The notes under the pieces are model-generated. The model did not search any database. It was not told the origin of the DNA and saw only the letters and a program-made list of their open reading frames with translations. A stretch of 64,000 bases of DNA from positions 496,001 through 560,000 of the forward strand of contig NZ_JAPDHZ010000003.1 of assembly GCF_029525555.1 (NCBI RefSeq). The letters are read 5' to 3'. Position 1 is the first letter of the stretch, and the number at the start of each line of letters is the position of its first letter. Positions 27,932-37,999 of this stretch are shown here, piece after piece. Origin of the DNA: Cohnella ginsengisoli (lineage in GTDB: Bacteria; Bacillota; Bacilli; Paenibacillales; Paenibacillaceae). The position numbers and the translations under genes are program-made.

Positions 27932-29479
27932 TCAAAGCTCCGCTTTATAATTGGCTCTAGTCTTCCCAAAGAACTTGCCCAGAATCGAGCGGACGATCCC
28001 CGCCAAGTAGGCATATTCCGTCGTCCGGAAGAACACCAACCAATAGATCGCCGATACAACCAACACGGTAATGCCCCCTTTTTCAATGAGAGGAACGAAA
28101 CCAGTCGGGTGAATGAAGTCCGATAGTTTTTTCGCTGCGAAAAATGCGCCTAAACCGACAACAAGGTAAGCGGCATAAAGTCTGTAGTGCTGCCAGATGG
28201 AGCGGCGGAATACTTTCTTGTACACGAGGTAAGGCGTCGTCCAGAAAGGAAGCGCTGCTGCGCTTATAAGCGATCCTAGGAAGATTCCCGTTATCCCCAT
28301 ATGCTTGACTAGAAGGAATGAAGCCAGCAAGCTGATCGCGGCTTGACCCAGCGGAACGAATCGATCCTCATGGAAAATGCCCGAAGTCGTTTTTACAGTT
28401 GCGATCGAGTTGCGCATCCCCCGTTCGAAGAACATAAAGAGAAGCAGGATCAGCACGGCATTGCTCATCAAATAGTCTGAACCGATCCAAATTCGGATAA
28501 AAGGCTGAATTAAGATGTATAACAAAATGGCGCACAGCGAGTACAGCCAGAAGCTAAGCATAAGCATGACCTTATACACGCTATAGACCTTTTCTTCGCT
28601 TTCCTGCGACACAAGATTACCTACGCTGTGATACATGTTGTTAAACACTTGGTAAATAAACGTTCGTCCAATCTCGATCAGCATTTTGTAATTGGAATAG
28701 AGACCGACTGCCGCTACGCTGACGTAGGCGGAAATCAAAATGTTCTCTGTACCGAGAACGAGATAGCTCCCGATGTTCTGCAGGACGATCGCTTTAACGT
28801 TTTTGACAATGCCGCTTTTGGTCTCGGCGTCTAGTTGGCCGGATACCTTTTGACGAAGATACGGATACTTTCGGTTCGCGATTAACGTCAATGAAGCAGC
28901 GGTGAGTAAATTCAGAGCGCTGTCGACCAGGAGAAAGAGAATGTAATTTTTGCTGTAGTAAAGGATGGCAATCTTCAGGCAGGAGGAGACCACGGAAGAG
29001 ATCGTAAATGCGATCGTGACGATGTATCCTTTCTGGGCTACATTCAGGAAGGCATTCTTGTAAGAGAAGAAATATGGCGTTACCGTATTAAGCAGAAAAA
29101 TCAAGTATATTCCCGTAATATTCGGTACTTCGGTATTCTTAACGAACAAGTCCAAAAACGGAAGCAACGCTAGACCAAGCGCGGCTACGACTAGCGCTAT
29201 GGCAAGATAGGCATACTTATACAAGCGCATGAGCCGTTTGATCTTCTCTTGATCATTGTCCGCGACCGGCTTATACAAGCTGTACATGATACTGGCCCCA
29301 ATGCCGGCTTCAGCAAGAGAGAGCATAGCCAGAATATTCGTAAATAGCCCGTTAACCCCCAGATACTCGGCACCAAGGCTATTTATAAATACGGTTCTTG
29401 AGATGAAGCTAAGCAGCGTAATGACGAGTTGATTGCCAATCCCCGCTGCGATATTGACAATTGTATGTTTTACTCTCAT
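27932..29479 (-). CDS. Polysaccharide flippase (Wzx, EpsK-like)
   Basis: A 515-residue polytopic membrane protein of the PST family, which moves lipid-linked repeat units across the membrane. Fourteen or so hydrophobic segments are visible, beginning with TIVNIAAGIGNQLVITLLSF. The start ATG overlaps the preceding gene's stop (ATGA). It is the last gene of the second EPS operon. No frame damage is seen. Confidence 0.9.
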   Translation of the reverse strand: MRVKHTIVNIAAGIGNQLVITLLSFISRTVFINSLGAEYLGVNGLFTNILAMLSLAEAGIGASIMYSLYKPVADNDQEKIKRLMRLYKYAYLAIALVVAALGLALLPFLDLFVKNTEVPNITGIYLIFLLNTVTPYFFSYKNAFLNVAQKGYIVTIAFTISSVVSSCLKIAILYYSKNYILFLLVDSALNLLTAASLTLIANRKYPYLRQKVSGQLDAETKSGIVKNVKAIVLQNIGSYLVLGTENILISAYVSVAAVGLYSNYKMLIEIGRTFIYQVFNNMYHSVGNLVSQESEEKVYSVYKVMLMLSFWLYSLCAILLYILIQPFIRIWIGSDYLMSNAVLILLLFMFFERGMRNSIATVKTTSGIFHEDRFVPLGQAAISLLASFLLVKHMGITGIFLGSLISAAALPFWTTPYLVYKKVFRRSIWQHYRLYAAYLVVGLGAFFAAKKLSDFIHPTGFVPLIEKGGITVLVVSAIYWLVFFRTTEYAYLAGIVRSILGKFFGKTRANYKAEL

Positions 29480-30676
29480 CGCCGGCTCCCGCCCTTAGAA
29501 CGTTGATACACGTGAGCCGTTCGGATGCCGAACCCCTGCGCGAACGGCAAAATGTCGAACAACATGGAATACACGCCGATATCTTTCGTATCCCCCCTGC
29601 GAGAAATCTATGGCGCCGTCGCGTCTCGTTATTGTCATCAGATAATGGATCGCCTTCTCAGCGGCTGCCGAGGCAAGACTCGAGACTTCTTCAATCTCAG
29701 CTGCGTTGATCAAAAACCAACCTAAAGTCGCGGTCGCAGAAGAATCCGCCCGAGATTCGGGTCTGGTTACGGTCCAGTTCCATTGTCCTCGCTCCTGTTG
29801 ACAACCTGCGGCTGCCCGAGCGAACCGGATCACCGTCTGCTCCAAAACCTTCTTCGCTTCATGGCCGGCCGGGAGCTCTCTCCAGGCATCGATAAGCCCT
29901 ATGGCAAACCACCCTAGTCCCCGCCCCCAGCCATACAAACCAAGCGGCGCATGATTCGTGATGCGGTATGCGTGGCAAGGAATGAAGGCTTCTTCCAGCA
30001 TTCCGTGTTTCTCGTATTCTTTGATTTGCTTGACGGCTAACTGTATGCATTCCGGGCGATTGTATCTTAACCCGTATACGACGAGAAAAGGACAAATAAA
30101 CCCGATCGTATCGACATAACGATAATCCTTCATCGCCTTGCGATACATGACCGTGCCATCCTCTCCCAGATGCTGCTGGATCATGTGCCAAGTCGCGTCC
30201 CAGGCCGGACGGTACTTATCCTGATCGACGGATAGCCATGTCATTGCCGCATATGCCAGAATGGCCCCGTCTACATGCTGCGGCGTATCGCGCCATTCGC
30301 CTTTGTCATTGAACTTGGCCGCCAGGAAAGAATCCACTTGTCTGCGCGCATCCGCATCTTCACCCGTATGCTGGAACTGCTCCGTCATTCCCAACAGGAG
30401 CGCGGCCTCCTGCCAATGCTGTATCGCGCTCCTGGCGTAATTCCCCTTCAACATATCCAACAAAACGAATCGGGTGTTATCCGTCACTTTAATTGTGGGC
30501 GTCCGCTTCAGCCATTTCGTGCCGATTCGGGTGATGGATGACACCCATTGTTCGGTACTGGCGTATCTCCCTATATATATTCTGCCCGTCCAAGTTCTCG
30601 CGATCGGAACGAGATCGACGGCGAGGACGATTAGAACAACGATAAGTAAACAGGATGCAATAATCGAATAAACCAT
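29476..30676 (-). CDS. Unsaturated glycuronyl hydrolase, GH88/GH105 family, membrane-anchored
   Basis: About 400 residues: an N-terminal membrane helix (SIIASCLLIVVLIVLAV) followed by an (alpha/alpha)6 domain with DTPQHVDGAILAYAAM, RYVDTIGFICPFLVVYG and the signature LYGWGRGLGW. The family releases unsaturated uronic acids made by lyases; the kduI-kduD-eda operon of this window would metabolise them. One G in G6 (29592-29597 on the plus strand as C6) is extra; the repaired tail reads QGDTKDIGVYSMLFDILPF and ends at 29476. Inside an EPS operon it may trim the polymer. Confidence 0.85.
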
Positions 30677-30692
30677 ATGCGCCCCTCTCTCT

Positions 30693-31880
30693 CTAAAATA
30701 ATTGGTACAGCTTCTTGATCTCGGACTCCGTGCCTAGAGTCTCTTCGGCAAGCCGGCTGGCGAACGCCGCTCTAAGTCCCGCGTCTTCCAACAGGCGCCG
30801 TACCCCTTCACTGATCGCCTGTGCATTCATTTTCACGATAAGACCGTTGCGTTCCGATGCGATCTGATCCCGAACGGTTGAGAAGTCGGTTACGACGATC
30901 GGCTTATGAAGGATTTTAGCTTCGTCTATCGCGATCGACTTGCCTTCGAATCTGGAAGGCTGCACATAGATATCGGCTTCTTTTACATAAGGATAGGGGT
31001 TCTCCCGGAGACCGAGCAAGATGAAGTTGTTCTCAAGACCCTTCTGCTTGATTAACGCCTCCAGCTTGCCGCGCTCTTCTCCCTCCCCGATTACGTACCA
31101 TTTCAGGTCGCAGCCTGCATCCCGAAGAAGCTTGCAAGCTTCCACCGCAAGATCGAAGCCCTTCTGCTCGTTAAGCCGACCGACAGAAACTATCCGAAAG
31201 GCTGTATCCCCGTTTTCATTCCATTCAGCTTTCTCTGCAGCCATTCTCCGGATGACTTCGGCAGAGACAATGTTTTGAATGACTCTTACCTTGTCCGCAT
31301 ACTGTGGAAAGCGTTCTTTTAACACGCTGCCGCACTCTTCGGATACCGTAACTATAAAATTTAACTTAGCAAAATATTTTTTGTCTAATTCAGGGTCCAT
31401 GCCTAATTTATTATAATCATTATGTACATAACCAAGTTTTCGAGCGGCATTGACTTTATCGATAATGTAGTAAATTGGATTTTTCTCCAAGTAACCAATA
31501 GCTACATGGTAGTTCTTAGTTAGCTTAGGAAGAGCGTGCGATACATACTTCCATGATCGCTGCTCGCGTACGGCCGGCCTCTTATCCGTACGAAATAGGT
31601 ATCCCACAAGCACTCGAAAAATAGCTAATAGAGGTTTGCCTTTTTTCAAGGCACCCATGATAGCCTTCTTAATGGACATATCGAAATAGGCATATAAGGG
31701 AGGTTCCGGGAGCAAGTGAACCTGTGGAGGCAATTTGTTCATAAATAAGCCTTCATGTTTAAACAAAAATAAATCTACGTCGTATTTAGAATAATCGATG
31801 GTCTCGAGCAAAGAGATTAATGCTTTTTCAGCTCCGCCAACGGTTAATTTGTTCATGACGAACAATATGCTTGTCTTCAC
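30693..31880 (-). CDS. Glycosyltransferase family 4
   Basis: 395 residues. GT-B fold with GGAEKALISLLE at the N-terminus and the donor-site block IVSVGRLNEQKGFDLAVEAC, then YVQPSRFEGKSIAIDEAKIL with the conserved Glu. GTG 31880 has AGGAGG six bases upstream; the ATG 13 codons earlier has no site. It is closely similar to the next gene upstream (YVQTSRFEGKSIAIDEAKIM, GKSIAIDEAK in both), a tandem duplication. It adds a sugar to the EPS repeat unit; donor unknown. Confidence 0.9.
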   Translation of the reverse strand: MKTSILFVMNKLTVGGAEKALISLLETIDYSKYDVDLFLFKHEGLFMNKLPPQVHLLPEPPLYAYFDMSIKKAIMGALKKGKPLLAIFRVLVGYLFRTDKRPAVREQRSWKYVSHALPKLTKNYHVAIGYLEKNPIYYIIDKVNAARKLGYVHNDYNKLGMDPELDKKYFAKLNFIVTVSEECGSVLKERFPQYADKVRVIQNIVSAEVIRRMAAEKAEWNENGDTAFRIVSVGRLNEQKGFDLAVEACKLLRDAGCDLKWYVIGEGEERGKLEALIKQKGLENNFILLGLRENPYPYVKEADIYVQPSRFEGKSIAIDEAKILHKPIVVTDFSTVRDQIASERNGLIVKMNAQAISEGVRRLLEDAGLRAAFASRLAEETLGTESEIKKLYQLF

Positions 31881-31890
31881 GGACTGCCTC

Positions 31891-33093
31891 CTAGGCCAAC
31901 AACCTATACAATTTATCAATCTCTGTTTCCGTTCCGAGTTGGAGAGTCGATAAATTGTCGCTCAACTGTTTCCTAAGTCGTTCATCGTTAATAAGTCTCT
32001 CTACGCCTCTCGCGACTGCTTCGGCGTTCATTTCGACGATCAATCCGTCAACTTCGTTTTTGATCTGATCTTTGGCCGTGCTGAAGTCGGTAACGACGAT
32101 CGGCTTGTTCATGATCTTGGCCTCATCGATGGCAATGGACTTCCCTTCGAATCTCGACGTCTGCACATAAATATCAGCCTGAAGAAGATAGGGATAGGGA
32201 TTTGACTTTAATCCTAAAAGATGAAAATGTGCCTCCAAGTTGTTTGTTGATATCAGCTCCATTAATGGAGCTCGTTCTACTCCCTCGCCAATGATGTTCC
32301 ATTGAACGTCGTAGCCCCAGTCGATTAATTTTTTGCACGCTTCGACAGCCGTTTCAAAAGATTTTTGATAATGCAATCTTCCAATCGACAAAATCACGAC
32401 CTCTTTTTTTCCCCTTGAAAAAACGTCCGTGCGATCGGCGTCAGCTAAACGGCGAATCACCGCCGGCGATACGATATTGTGAATGACGCTGACCTTTTTG
32501 CTTATTTCAGGAAAACGCTTATGAAGAACGGCGGCGCATTCTTCCGAAACCGTAACGATTTGATGCAGTTTCCGGAAGTATAAACCGTCAAAAGACGCAT
32601 CCATCCCCATTTGATCGTAGTCGATATGAACCCAACCGATTTTTTTTCGAGCGGATACTTTGTCTACGCACATGTAGGTGGAGGTCTTTTCCAAAAATCC
32701 AATGGCGGCGTCATATTGATCGTCAAACGGCGGGAAGCATTCCGATAAGTACTTCCAGTTGTATTGCTCGCGAATAGAAAGGTTGTCCCGATATCGATGC
32801 CTAATGCTATATAAGATTCGATTAAACGCGACCCTATAGTAACCTTTTGCTAAAAGCATAAATACGGATTGGTGCGCAGGCTGCGAGAATAATCGGTATT
32901 GCTCCGGAAGCGGGAGCACTTTTACTTCGCCAGGCAAGTGTTCCATGAATAATCCTTGGTGGTTCAAAAGAAAAAGGTCCACTTCGTACTCGCTATAGTC
33001 AATCTGATTCAACAAGTTGACTAAACTTCGCTCGCCGCCACCCGAGGATAAACTCGGTATGATAAAGAGCAGTTTTTTTTTCATAGCCCTCAC
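31891..33093 (-). CDS. Glycosyltransferase family 4, paralogue of its neighbour
   Basis: 400 residues. Starts MKKKLLFIIPSLSSGGGERS after a GTG at 33093 whose GTGA overlaps the upstream stop; ATG 33084 is an alternative. VVILSIGRLHYQKSFETAVE and the FEGKSIAIDEAK block are as in the downstream paralogue. The run of nine A after its start shows that not every homopolymer here is broken. Confidence 0.9.
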   Translation of the reverse strand: MRAMKKKLLFIIPSLSSGGGERSLVNLLNQIDYSEYEVDLFLLNHQGLFMEHLPGEVKVLPLPEQYRLFSQPAHQSVFMLLAKGYYRVAFNRILYSIRHRYRDNLSIREQYNWKYLSECFPPFDDQYDAAIGFLEKTSTYMCVDKVSARKKIGWVHIDYDQMGMDASFDGLYFRKLHQIVTVSEECAAVLHKRFPEISKKVSVIHNIVSPAVIRRLADADRTDVFSRGKKEVVILSIGRLHYQKSFETAVEACKKLIDWGYDVQWNIIGEGVERAPLMELISTNNLEAHFHLLGLKSNPYPYLLQADIYVQTSRFEGKSIAIDEAKIMNKPIVVTDFSTAKDQIKNEVDGLIVEMNAEAVARGVERLINDERLRKQLSDNLSTLQLGTETEIDKLYRLLA

Positions 33094-34247
33094 ACCAACT
33101 CGCTCAGATAGTTTACGGCTAAATAAGACATTCGTTGAACGCGGGGAATCGACTCCGACAGCTTGCGTCTTAGTTCGCTCTCTTCGGCGACCATCTCGTC
33201 GTACTTGCTCTTTAGCTTGCTTCCTTCGGCGATTTCCTGGATGCCGAGCACGAGCTTCTCTTCTCCGAAGATGTCCTTGGCGATTCCCTTGGACTTCACG
33301 CTATAACCAAGAACCATGGTAGGAACGCAGTTCGAGTAGGCGGCAATGGTGGCGTGCGTACGGGCGCCGATGAAGAAGCGCATTCTCGCGATATAGCCTT
33401 TATATTGGACCGCCGTCAGATTGTCGGGCAGTAGGACGAGCCGTCCGGTATGCTTGAACTCTTCGTAATAATTTTTTAGAACCTCGTAATCGTTGTTGCC
33501 AGTCTCCATGACATGAGGGGTCAATGCGATCGTCATATCCGAAGTTTGAATGATATGCTGGATGAGCTCGCGAACCGCTTCTCTCGAAGCCTTATTGCGC
33601 GACCAGACGAGAGGGCTGAAGTTAAGGCCCACGGTGTTCCCTTCCTGCCAGCCGTCGGGAAGCGGCAGTTCCTCCTTCGCCATCGTGAAGGCCGGATCGG
33701 CGATCAGCTTCACGTTGCGAAGCCCCTTCCCGGTCAGCATCTCGTATGTCAGCGTCTCCCGCGCCAGGATGAGGTCGAATTGCTTCAGGTCCTCCAGCTT
33801 GCGCTCGGACATGTCCTCTTCGCCGATCGAGCATCCCCAGAGGACAAGCTTTTTACCTTGCGCTTTCACGCGACGATCCACTTCGTACCAACCGGGCTGC
33901 TCGCCGTAGCAATAGTTATCTCCGCCAATGGAGAGGCAAATGTCAACGTCACGGATACGATCGATAATGTTTCGGTGAATCTTGCCTAAAGCGTAGGACT
34001 CGTCCTTCAGCAACTTAATTCGCAACGCCGACAGCAACCAACTTGGGGTGTAAGGCTTAATCTTGCGATCCGCCCCGTCATAAATATGATCCAATTGCGT
34101 AATGACGCGGTCCGTATCCGGCCTCCCGGAAGCAAGGTACACCTTCGACTCTGTCAACTTCTCCTTAATAATGGCGGTGGAGGAGCGAACGATCGCTTCG
34201 CACCCTCTATTCAAGCTGCCTCCGTGTGCAAACATCAATACCTTCAT
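33090..34247 (-). CDS. Polysaccharide pyruvyl transferase family protein
   Basis: 385 residues. The family ketal-pyruvylates EPS sugars and includes B. subtilis EpsI and EpsO. FAHGGSLNRGCEAIVRSS is the N-terminal motif; DVDICLSIGGDNYCYG, FIGARTHATIAAYSNCVPT with the conserved RxH, and a GT-B-like fold follow. ATG 34247 has AGGGGGAG upstream. Pyruvate would add negative charge to the polymer. Confidence 0.88.
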   Translation of the reverse strand: MKVLMFAHGGSLNRGCEAIVRSSTAIIKEKLTESKVYLASGRPDTDRVITQLDHIYDGADRKIKPYTPSWLLSALRIKLLKDESYALGKIHRNIIDRIRDVDICLSIGGDNYCYGEQPGWYEVDRRVKAQGKKLVLWGCSIGEEDMSERKLEDLKQFDLILARETLTYEMLTGKGLRNVKLIADPAFTMAKEELPLPDGWQEGNTVGLNFSPLVWSRNKASREAVRELIQHIIQTSDMTIALTPHVMETGNNDYEVLKNYYEEFKHTGRLVLLPDNLTAVQYKGYIARMRFFIGARTHATIAAYSNCVPTMVLGYSVKSKGIAKDIFGEEKLVLGIQEIAEGSKLKSKYDEMVAEESELRRKLSESIPRVQRMSYLAVNYLSELV

Positions 34248-34263
34248 TTGCGACTCCCCCTAT

Positions 34264-35295
34264 CTACTGGTTTCTCATTCTGCTATACCAAGCTAACGCA
34301 TAAAGGCCGGAAACGGACCTTCTGCGCAACAATTTAACCATCAGTCGTTGATAGCCTCCCAGGGAGGCGTATTCGGCTTTGCAGTAAATGGGCAACGAAT
34401 CCCGCACGGCCGCGTGGCGAACGGCATTCCGAACGTAGCGATAGCGCTTCAGAATACCCATATCTTTCGATGGGGCGAAATAAATATGGATGAGCGACAG
34501 CATCGTATGGACGAGACGAATCGCTTTGAGACTGCGCATGTCCGCTTCGTTCATCAGTTGCTTGTATGCTTCAGGCGGATCCGACTCGAAAACTTCGATC
34601 GCTCTTCTGAAGTAATCCTTATCTCCGATGCTGCGCGTGGCGCTTCCCGGTCTCTCCTTGTATAAATATCCGGCGTAATCGAGATAGAACATGGAACGGG
34701 CACGGCAGAATATCTCCATGTTAAACAAGCCGTCTTCGCCAAGCGTCACGCTCTTGGGAAAACGTATAACGTCGGCTTCGATGATCTCCGTCCGATATAA
34801 TTTGGTGCATACCGTATTGAGGTCGTCCGACTTCAGAAAATAAGGCAGCACGGCGGCCTCCACGTATTCTCGATCCAACGCGATTCCCGCAGGAAAAGGA
34901 TAGCGGGTCTCAACGCGATGCTCCCCCATTTCGCTGATGAAATTCGATACGACCACATCGCAACGATGCGCCGTCGCCGCTTGATAAAGCCTCTCGAACA
35001 GATCCGGCGCTGCCGTATCGTCGGAGTCCACGAAGCCGATATATTCGCCCTTCGCTATGGCCAGTCCGGCATTGCGAGCCATGCTGACGCCTTGATTCGC
35101 TTGATGAATCACTCTAATTCTGGGATCCGATTGCTGCAGCCGATCAAGCAGCGTTCCACTTCCATCGCTGGAGCCGTCATTGATGAAAATAAACTCGCAC
35201 GCTGACAGAGACTGGGTCAGTAACGAATCGACGCAAGCGGCCAGAAATGGCTCCGAATTGAATACAGGTACGATTATGCTCACTTTGACTCGCAT
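34264..35295 (-). CDS. Glycosyltransferase family 2
   Basis: 343 residues, GT-A fold. VSIIVPVFNSEPFLAACVDS, FINDGSSDGSG, and the metal-binding GYIGFVDSDD are intact. The C-terminal 100 residues are basic and amphipathic, perhaps membrane-associated. Within the distal EPS operon. Confidence 0.9.
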   Translation of the reverse strand: MRVKVSIIVPVFNSEPFLAACVDSLLTQSLSACEFIFINDGSSDGSGTLLDRLQQSDPRIRVIHQANQGVSMARNAGLAIAKGEYIGFVDSDDTAAPDLFERLYQAATAHRCDVVVSNFISEMGEHRVETRYPFPAGIALDREYVEAAVLPYFLKSDDLNTVCTKLYRTEIIEADVIRFPKSVTLGEDGLFNMEIFCRARSMFYLDYAGYLYKERPGSATRSIGDKDYFRRAIEVFESDPPEAYKQLMNEADMRSLKAIRLVHTMLSLIHIYFAPSKDMGILKRYRYVRNAVRHAAVRDSLPIYCKAEYASLGGYQRLMVKLLRRRSVSGLYALAWYSRMRNQ

Positions 35296-35299
35296 GGCG

Positions 35300-36517
35300 C
35301 TAAGCCCCGCCTTTCTTGGAGGCTAAGGCTATGCTTGCGTACAGCTTCTCCAAACCTTCGCTCCCGCTATAGTCGGTTCTTAAGCAGTTAGCCGACAGCT
35401 CCGACCGCAACGCCTCGTCCCTGTACAGACGCTCAATCCCGTCCGCAATCCCCTCTACGGACAGTTCGGCAATCCAACCGTCGATACCGTTGCGGACTTG
35501 GCTCGCCGCCGTCGTATAGTTCGTAATTAACACCGGTTTGCCGAGCACCTGCGCTTCCGTTACCGTCACCGCCTTGCCTTCGTACCTGGAAGGCTGCACG
35601 TATAGATCGCCCGTCCGGATATAGGGATAAGGGTTCGTCTGTTTTCCAAGCAGAATGAAGCGGTCCTCCAGACGATTGTCGGCTATCAGCTCCCGAATAG
35701 CGTCCTCGTCCCCGCCATAGCCGACAACGTACCAGACAATCCGGTCCAAGCCTCTGTCGTTCAACAGCTTCATCGCCCGGACGGCGTTGTCGATTCCTTT
35801 CGCATGCGATAACCGGGCCACCGTAATCAATTTAAAGCGATCGTCCCGCTCCATCGGGTTATCCGTCGGCTCGTTCGACAGCTTGCGTATCGCTTCGGTA
35901 GAAACGACATTTTCGATCACGACGACCTTCTCCCGCAGCTCGCCGTACTTGGCGAGAAACGACTCCTTACAGGCTTCGGACACGGCAACGATGGAATCGA
36001 ATTTGCTCCACATCGCCAGGTCCATCTCCCGGTCGGTAGCGATCGTCGAATAATCCGTATGAATCCAGGCGATCTTCATGTTCGCTTCTACCTTGTCAGC
36101 CACATAATAATGAGGCCATAAGTAGCTGATGGCCGCATCGTATTTCGCCTTCGATTTGGGGAGAAAAGGAAGCGTGTATTTCCACATCAGCTGCATCTGA
36201 TAGTAGCCAGGCTCGGGGATGCCTCTCCGCTCGCCAAGATACTTAACGTGAAGCTTGGATAATATTCTTCCGATTCCGATCGCGAAGTGCCTGTTTTTCA
36301 TTACCTCTGCTACGGATTGGCGGAAAGTCGCGTAGGCGCGTTCTTCCGGAAGAAGGTTCGCCCGATCGGATAGCAGCGCCATGAAGTCTCCCTGATGACG
36401 ATATAACATCAAGTCGACGGAATGACGACGGTAATCGAAACGGTCCAGCATGCCGGCCAAGCTTCGCTCGACTCCGCCCACGTCCATATCGTAAGAAGCG
36501 ATCAAAACGCTTTTCAT
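35300..36517 (-). CDS. Glycosyltransferase family 4
   Basis: 405 residues. KSVLIASYDMDVGGVERSLA at the N-terminus, LITVARLSHAKGIDNAVRAM and YVQPSRYEGKAVTVTEAQVL at the donor site. It belongs to the same subfamily as the pair at 30693-33093. ATG 36517 overlaps the nucleotidyltransferase stop (ATGA). Confidence 0.9.
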   Translation of the reverse strand: MKSVLIASYDMDVGGVERSLAGMLDRFDYRRHSVDLMLYRHQGDFMALLSDRANLLPEERAYATFRQSVAEVMKNRHFAIGIGRILSKLHVKYLGERRGIPEPGYYQMQLMWKYTLPFLPKSKAKYDAAISYLWPHYYVADKVEANMKIAWIHTDYSTIATDREMDLAMWSKFDSIVAVSEACKESFLAKYGELREKVVVIENVVSTEAIRKLSNEPTDNPMERDDRFKLITVARLSHAKGIDNAVRAMKLLNDRGLDRIVWYVVGYGGDEDAIRELIADNRLEDRFILLGKQTNPYPYIRTGDLYVQPSRYEGKAVTVTEAQVLGKPVLITNYTTAASQVRNGIDGWIAELSVEGIADGIERLYRDEALRSELSANCLRTDYSGSEGLEKLYASIALASKKGGA

Positions 36518-37699
36518 TGACGGACACCCGCCATCTTCCGCCATGCCCATAGGAAGGGACGCAGCGGGAAATAGAGTGCGTGCAGCGCCTTCGGCAACGG
36601 CAGCGTCTCCGCGTCTTCCGGATACGGGAACAGAAAGCTGATCACGAACGTCAATTTATGCCGAAATGCCATTAAAGCGTACAAATGCCGCTTATGAAAA
36701 CGATCGACATCCTCTGGTACGGGATTCGTATGCAAGTTCACGACACGCTCCATATAAAACACCGCATCCTGAGCAAGCCGCTTCGCCCTTTGCAAATCGG
36801 CCATAGGGGCCAAATCGCCCGGCACCGGATCTCCGAACACGTTAGAAACCAGCACTAGCGCTTGCCCTCCGACATGGTAATAACCATGTTTGCGCAGCAA
36901 TGCGACCAAGCGATCGGTATCTCTCGGTTGTTGCAGCCATAGCCGAATGTCCAGCAGCCAGCGCAAACGCGACCAACCGTGTCTCGCGCCGTGCGATACG
37001 AGAAACTGAAATAAATCCTCCCGGCCTAAATAATGAATCGGTTGGCTGCTGATCGTGCTTATTCTTCTGCGGTTCCACAAATCTTCGAAGTCGGGCTCCC
37101 CGGACGGGGACGGGTGGAATCTCCAGTGCAATTCTACTTTTACGTTTTTAACCGGGTGATAGAACGCAGTATGGTGGTGTCTCCACTTCCAATCGTTCAA
37201 TACGGTATGTATGTATTCGTCCTTCACGTATCCTAGAGAGGTCAGCAGTTCCTCTGCTTGCGGCAGGTTCTGCAGGGGGATCAGCAGATCCAAGTCGCAG
37301 GAAGTTCGCAGAGACAAATCGTTGTACAAGTCTACCGCAAGCACCGGCCCCTTTAAAAAAAGCGCGCGAATCCCGCGTTCTGACAGATGATGGTCGATGA
37401 CTTGCATCTCGCCGCTTAATTGGAGCATGAGGAACGTATTTCGGCGGTATTCCGACTGAAGATATTTAACGACACTCGCGGGAATGCGAGGGTCGGGCGA
37501 ATTTTTGATTCGATGATAGAGATAGGGATCTACCCTGTGGTGCTTGGCCAAATCGACAAACGTATTCCAGTCGGTCTCGTCGAAAAGTGCGTCCGGAATT
37601 TCCGTCGAATCGGATTGATTCTCAGCTCCAATCAAAGCAAGAAGGAGCCGGATCTCGATCGGCAGCCCTTGCAATTGAAGGGGGGGACGTGCTGCTCAT
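36514..37699 (-). CDS. Uncharacterised nucleotidyltransferase family protein (PadeN-like)
   Basis: About 395 residues. The block RALFLKGPVLAVDLYNDLSL with RTSCDLDLLI is the nucleotidyltransferase active site (KG..., SxDxDxLI). This family (NTP_transf_5) accompanies kinase-containing lasso peptide clusters such as paeninodin's. As sequenced the frame can only open at TTG 37674; removing one G from G7 at 37680-37686 (plus strand) links ATG 37699, which has AAGGAG seven bases upstream. First gene of the distal EPS operon, 9 kb from the lasso operon. Substrate unknown: it may act on the peptide phosphate or on EPS. Confidence 0.75.
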
Positions 37700-37756
37700 G
37701 GAATTGCTCCTTCGTAATGCTAATAGGCGAACAGCATGATTGTCGCCGCACATGTT

Positions 37757-37772
37757 GTTCTTTTTAACGAAC
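37757..37772. promoter_or_regulatory. SinR-like operator in the distal EPS operon promoter
   Basis: GTTCTTTTTAACGAAC, with GTTCTTT matching the SinR box and GAAC on the other side. On the minus strand TTGACA (37803-37808), 18 bases and TACGCT (37779-37784) form a likely promoter just upstream, so the operator sits near the transcription start. AAAGAAC half-sites also occur at 37862-37868 and 37961-37967 toward the plus-strand gene. Confidence 0.55.
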
Positions 37773-37999
37773 AATTACAGCGTAACATTGGAGCTGTAAA
37801 GTTGTCAATTATCGGTTAAAGAATGTCACTTTATGAATCTTTATACGTTCAAGTCCGCTATAAAGAACAGCATACGATGCAATTGGATCCTGTTGCCAAG
37901 ATGCACGTCGACCGAATAAAATGAAACAAGCCTCATCTAATCATCTTTGAAGGACCTAATAAAGAACATCGAATTTGAGAAGCTTAGGGGGGGTTGGTT

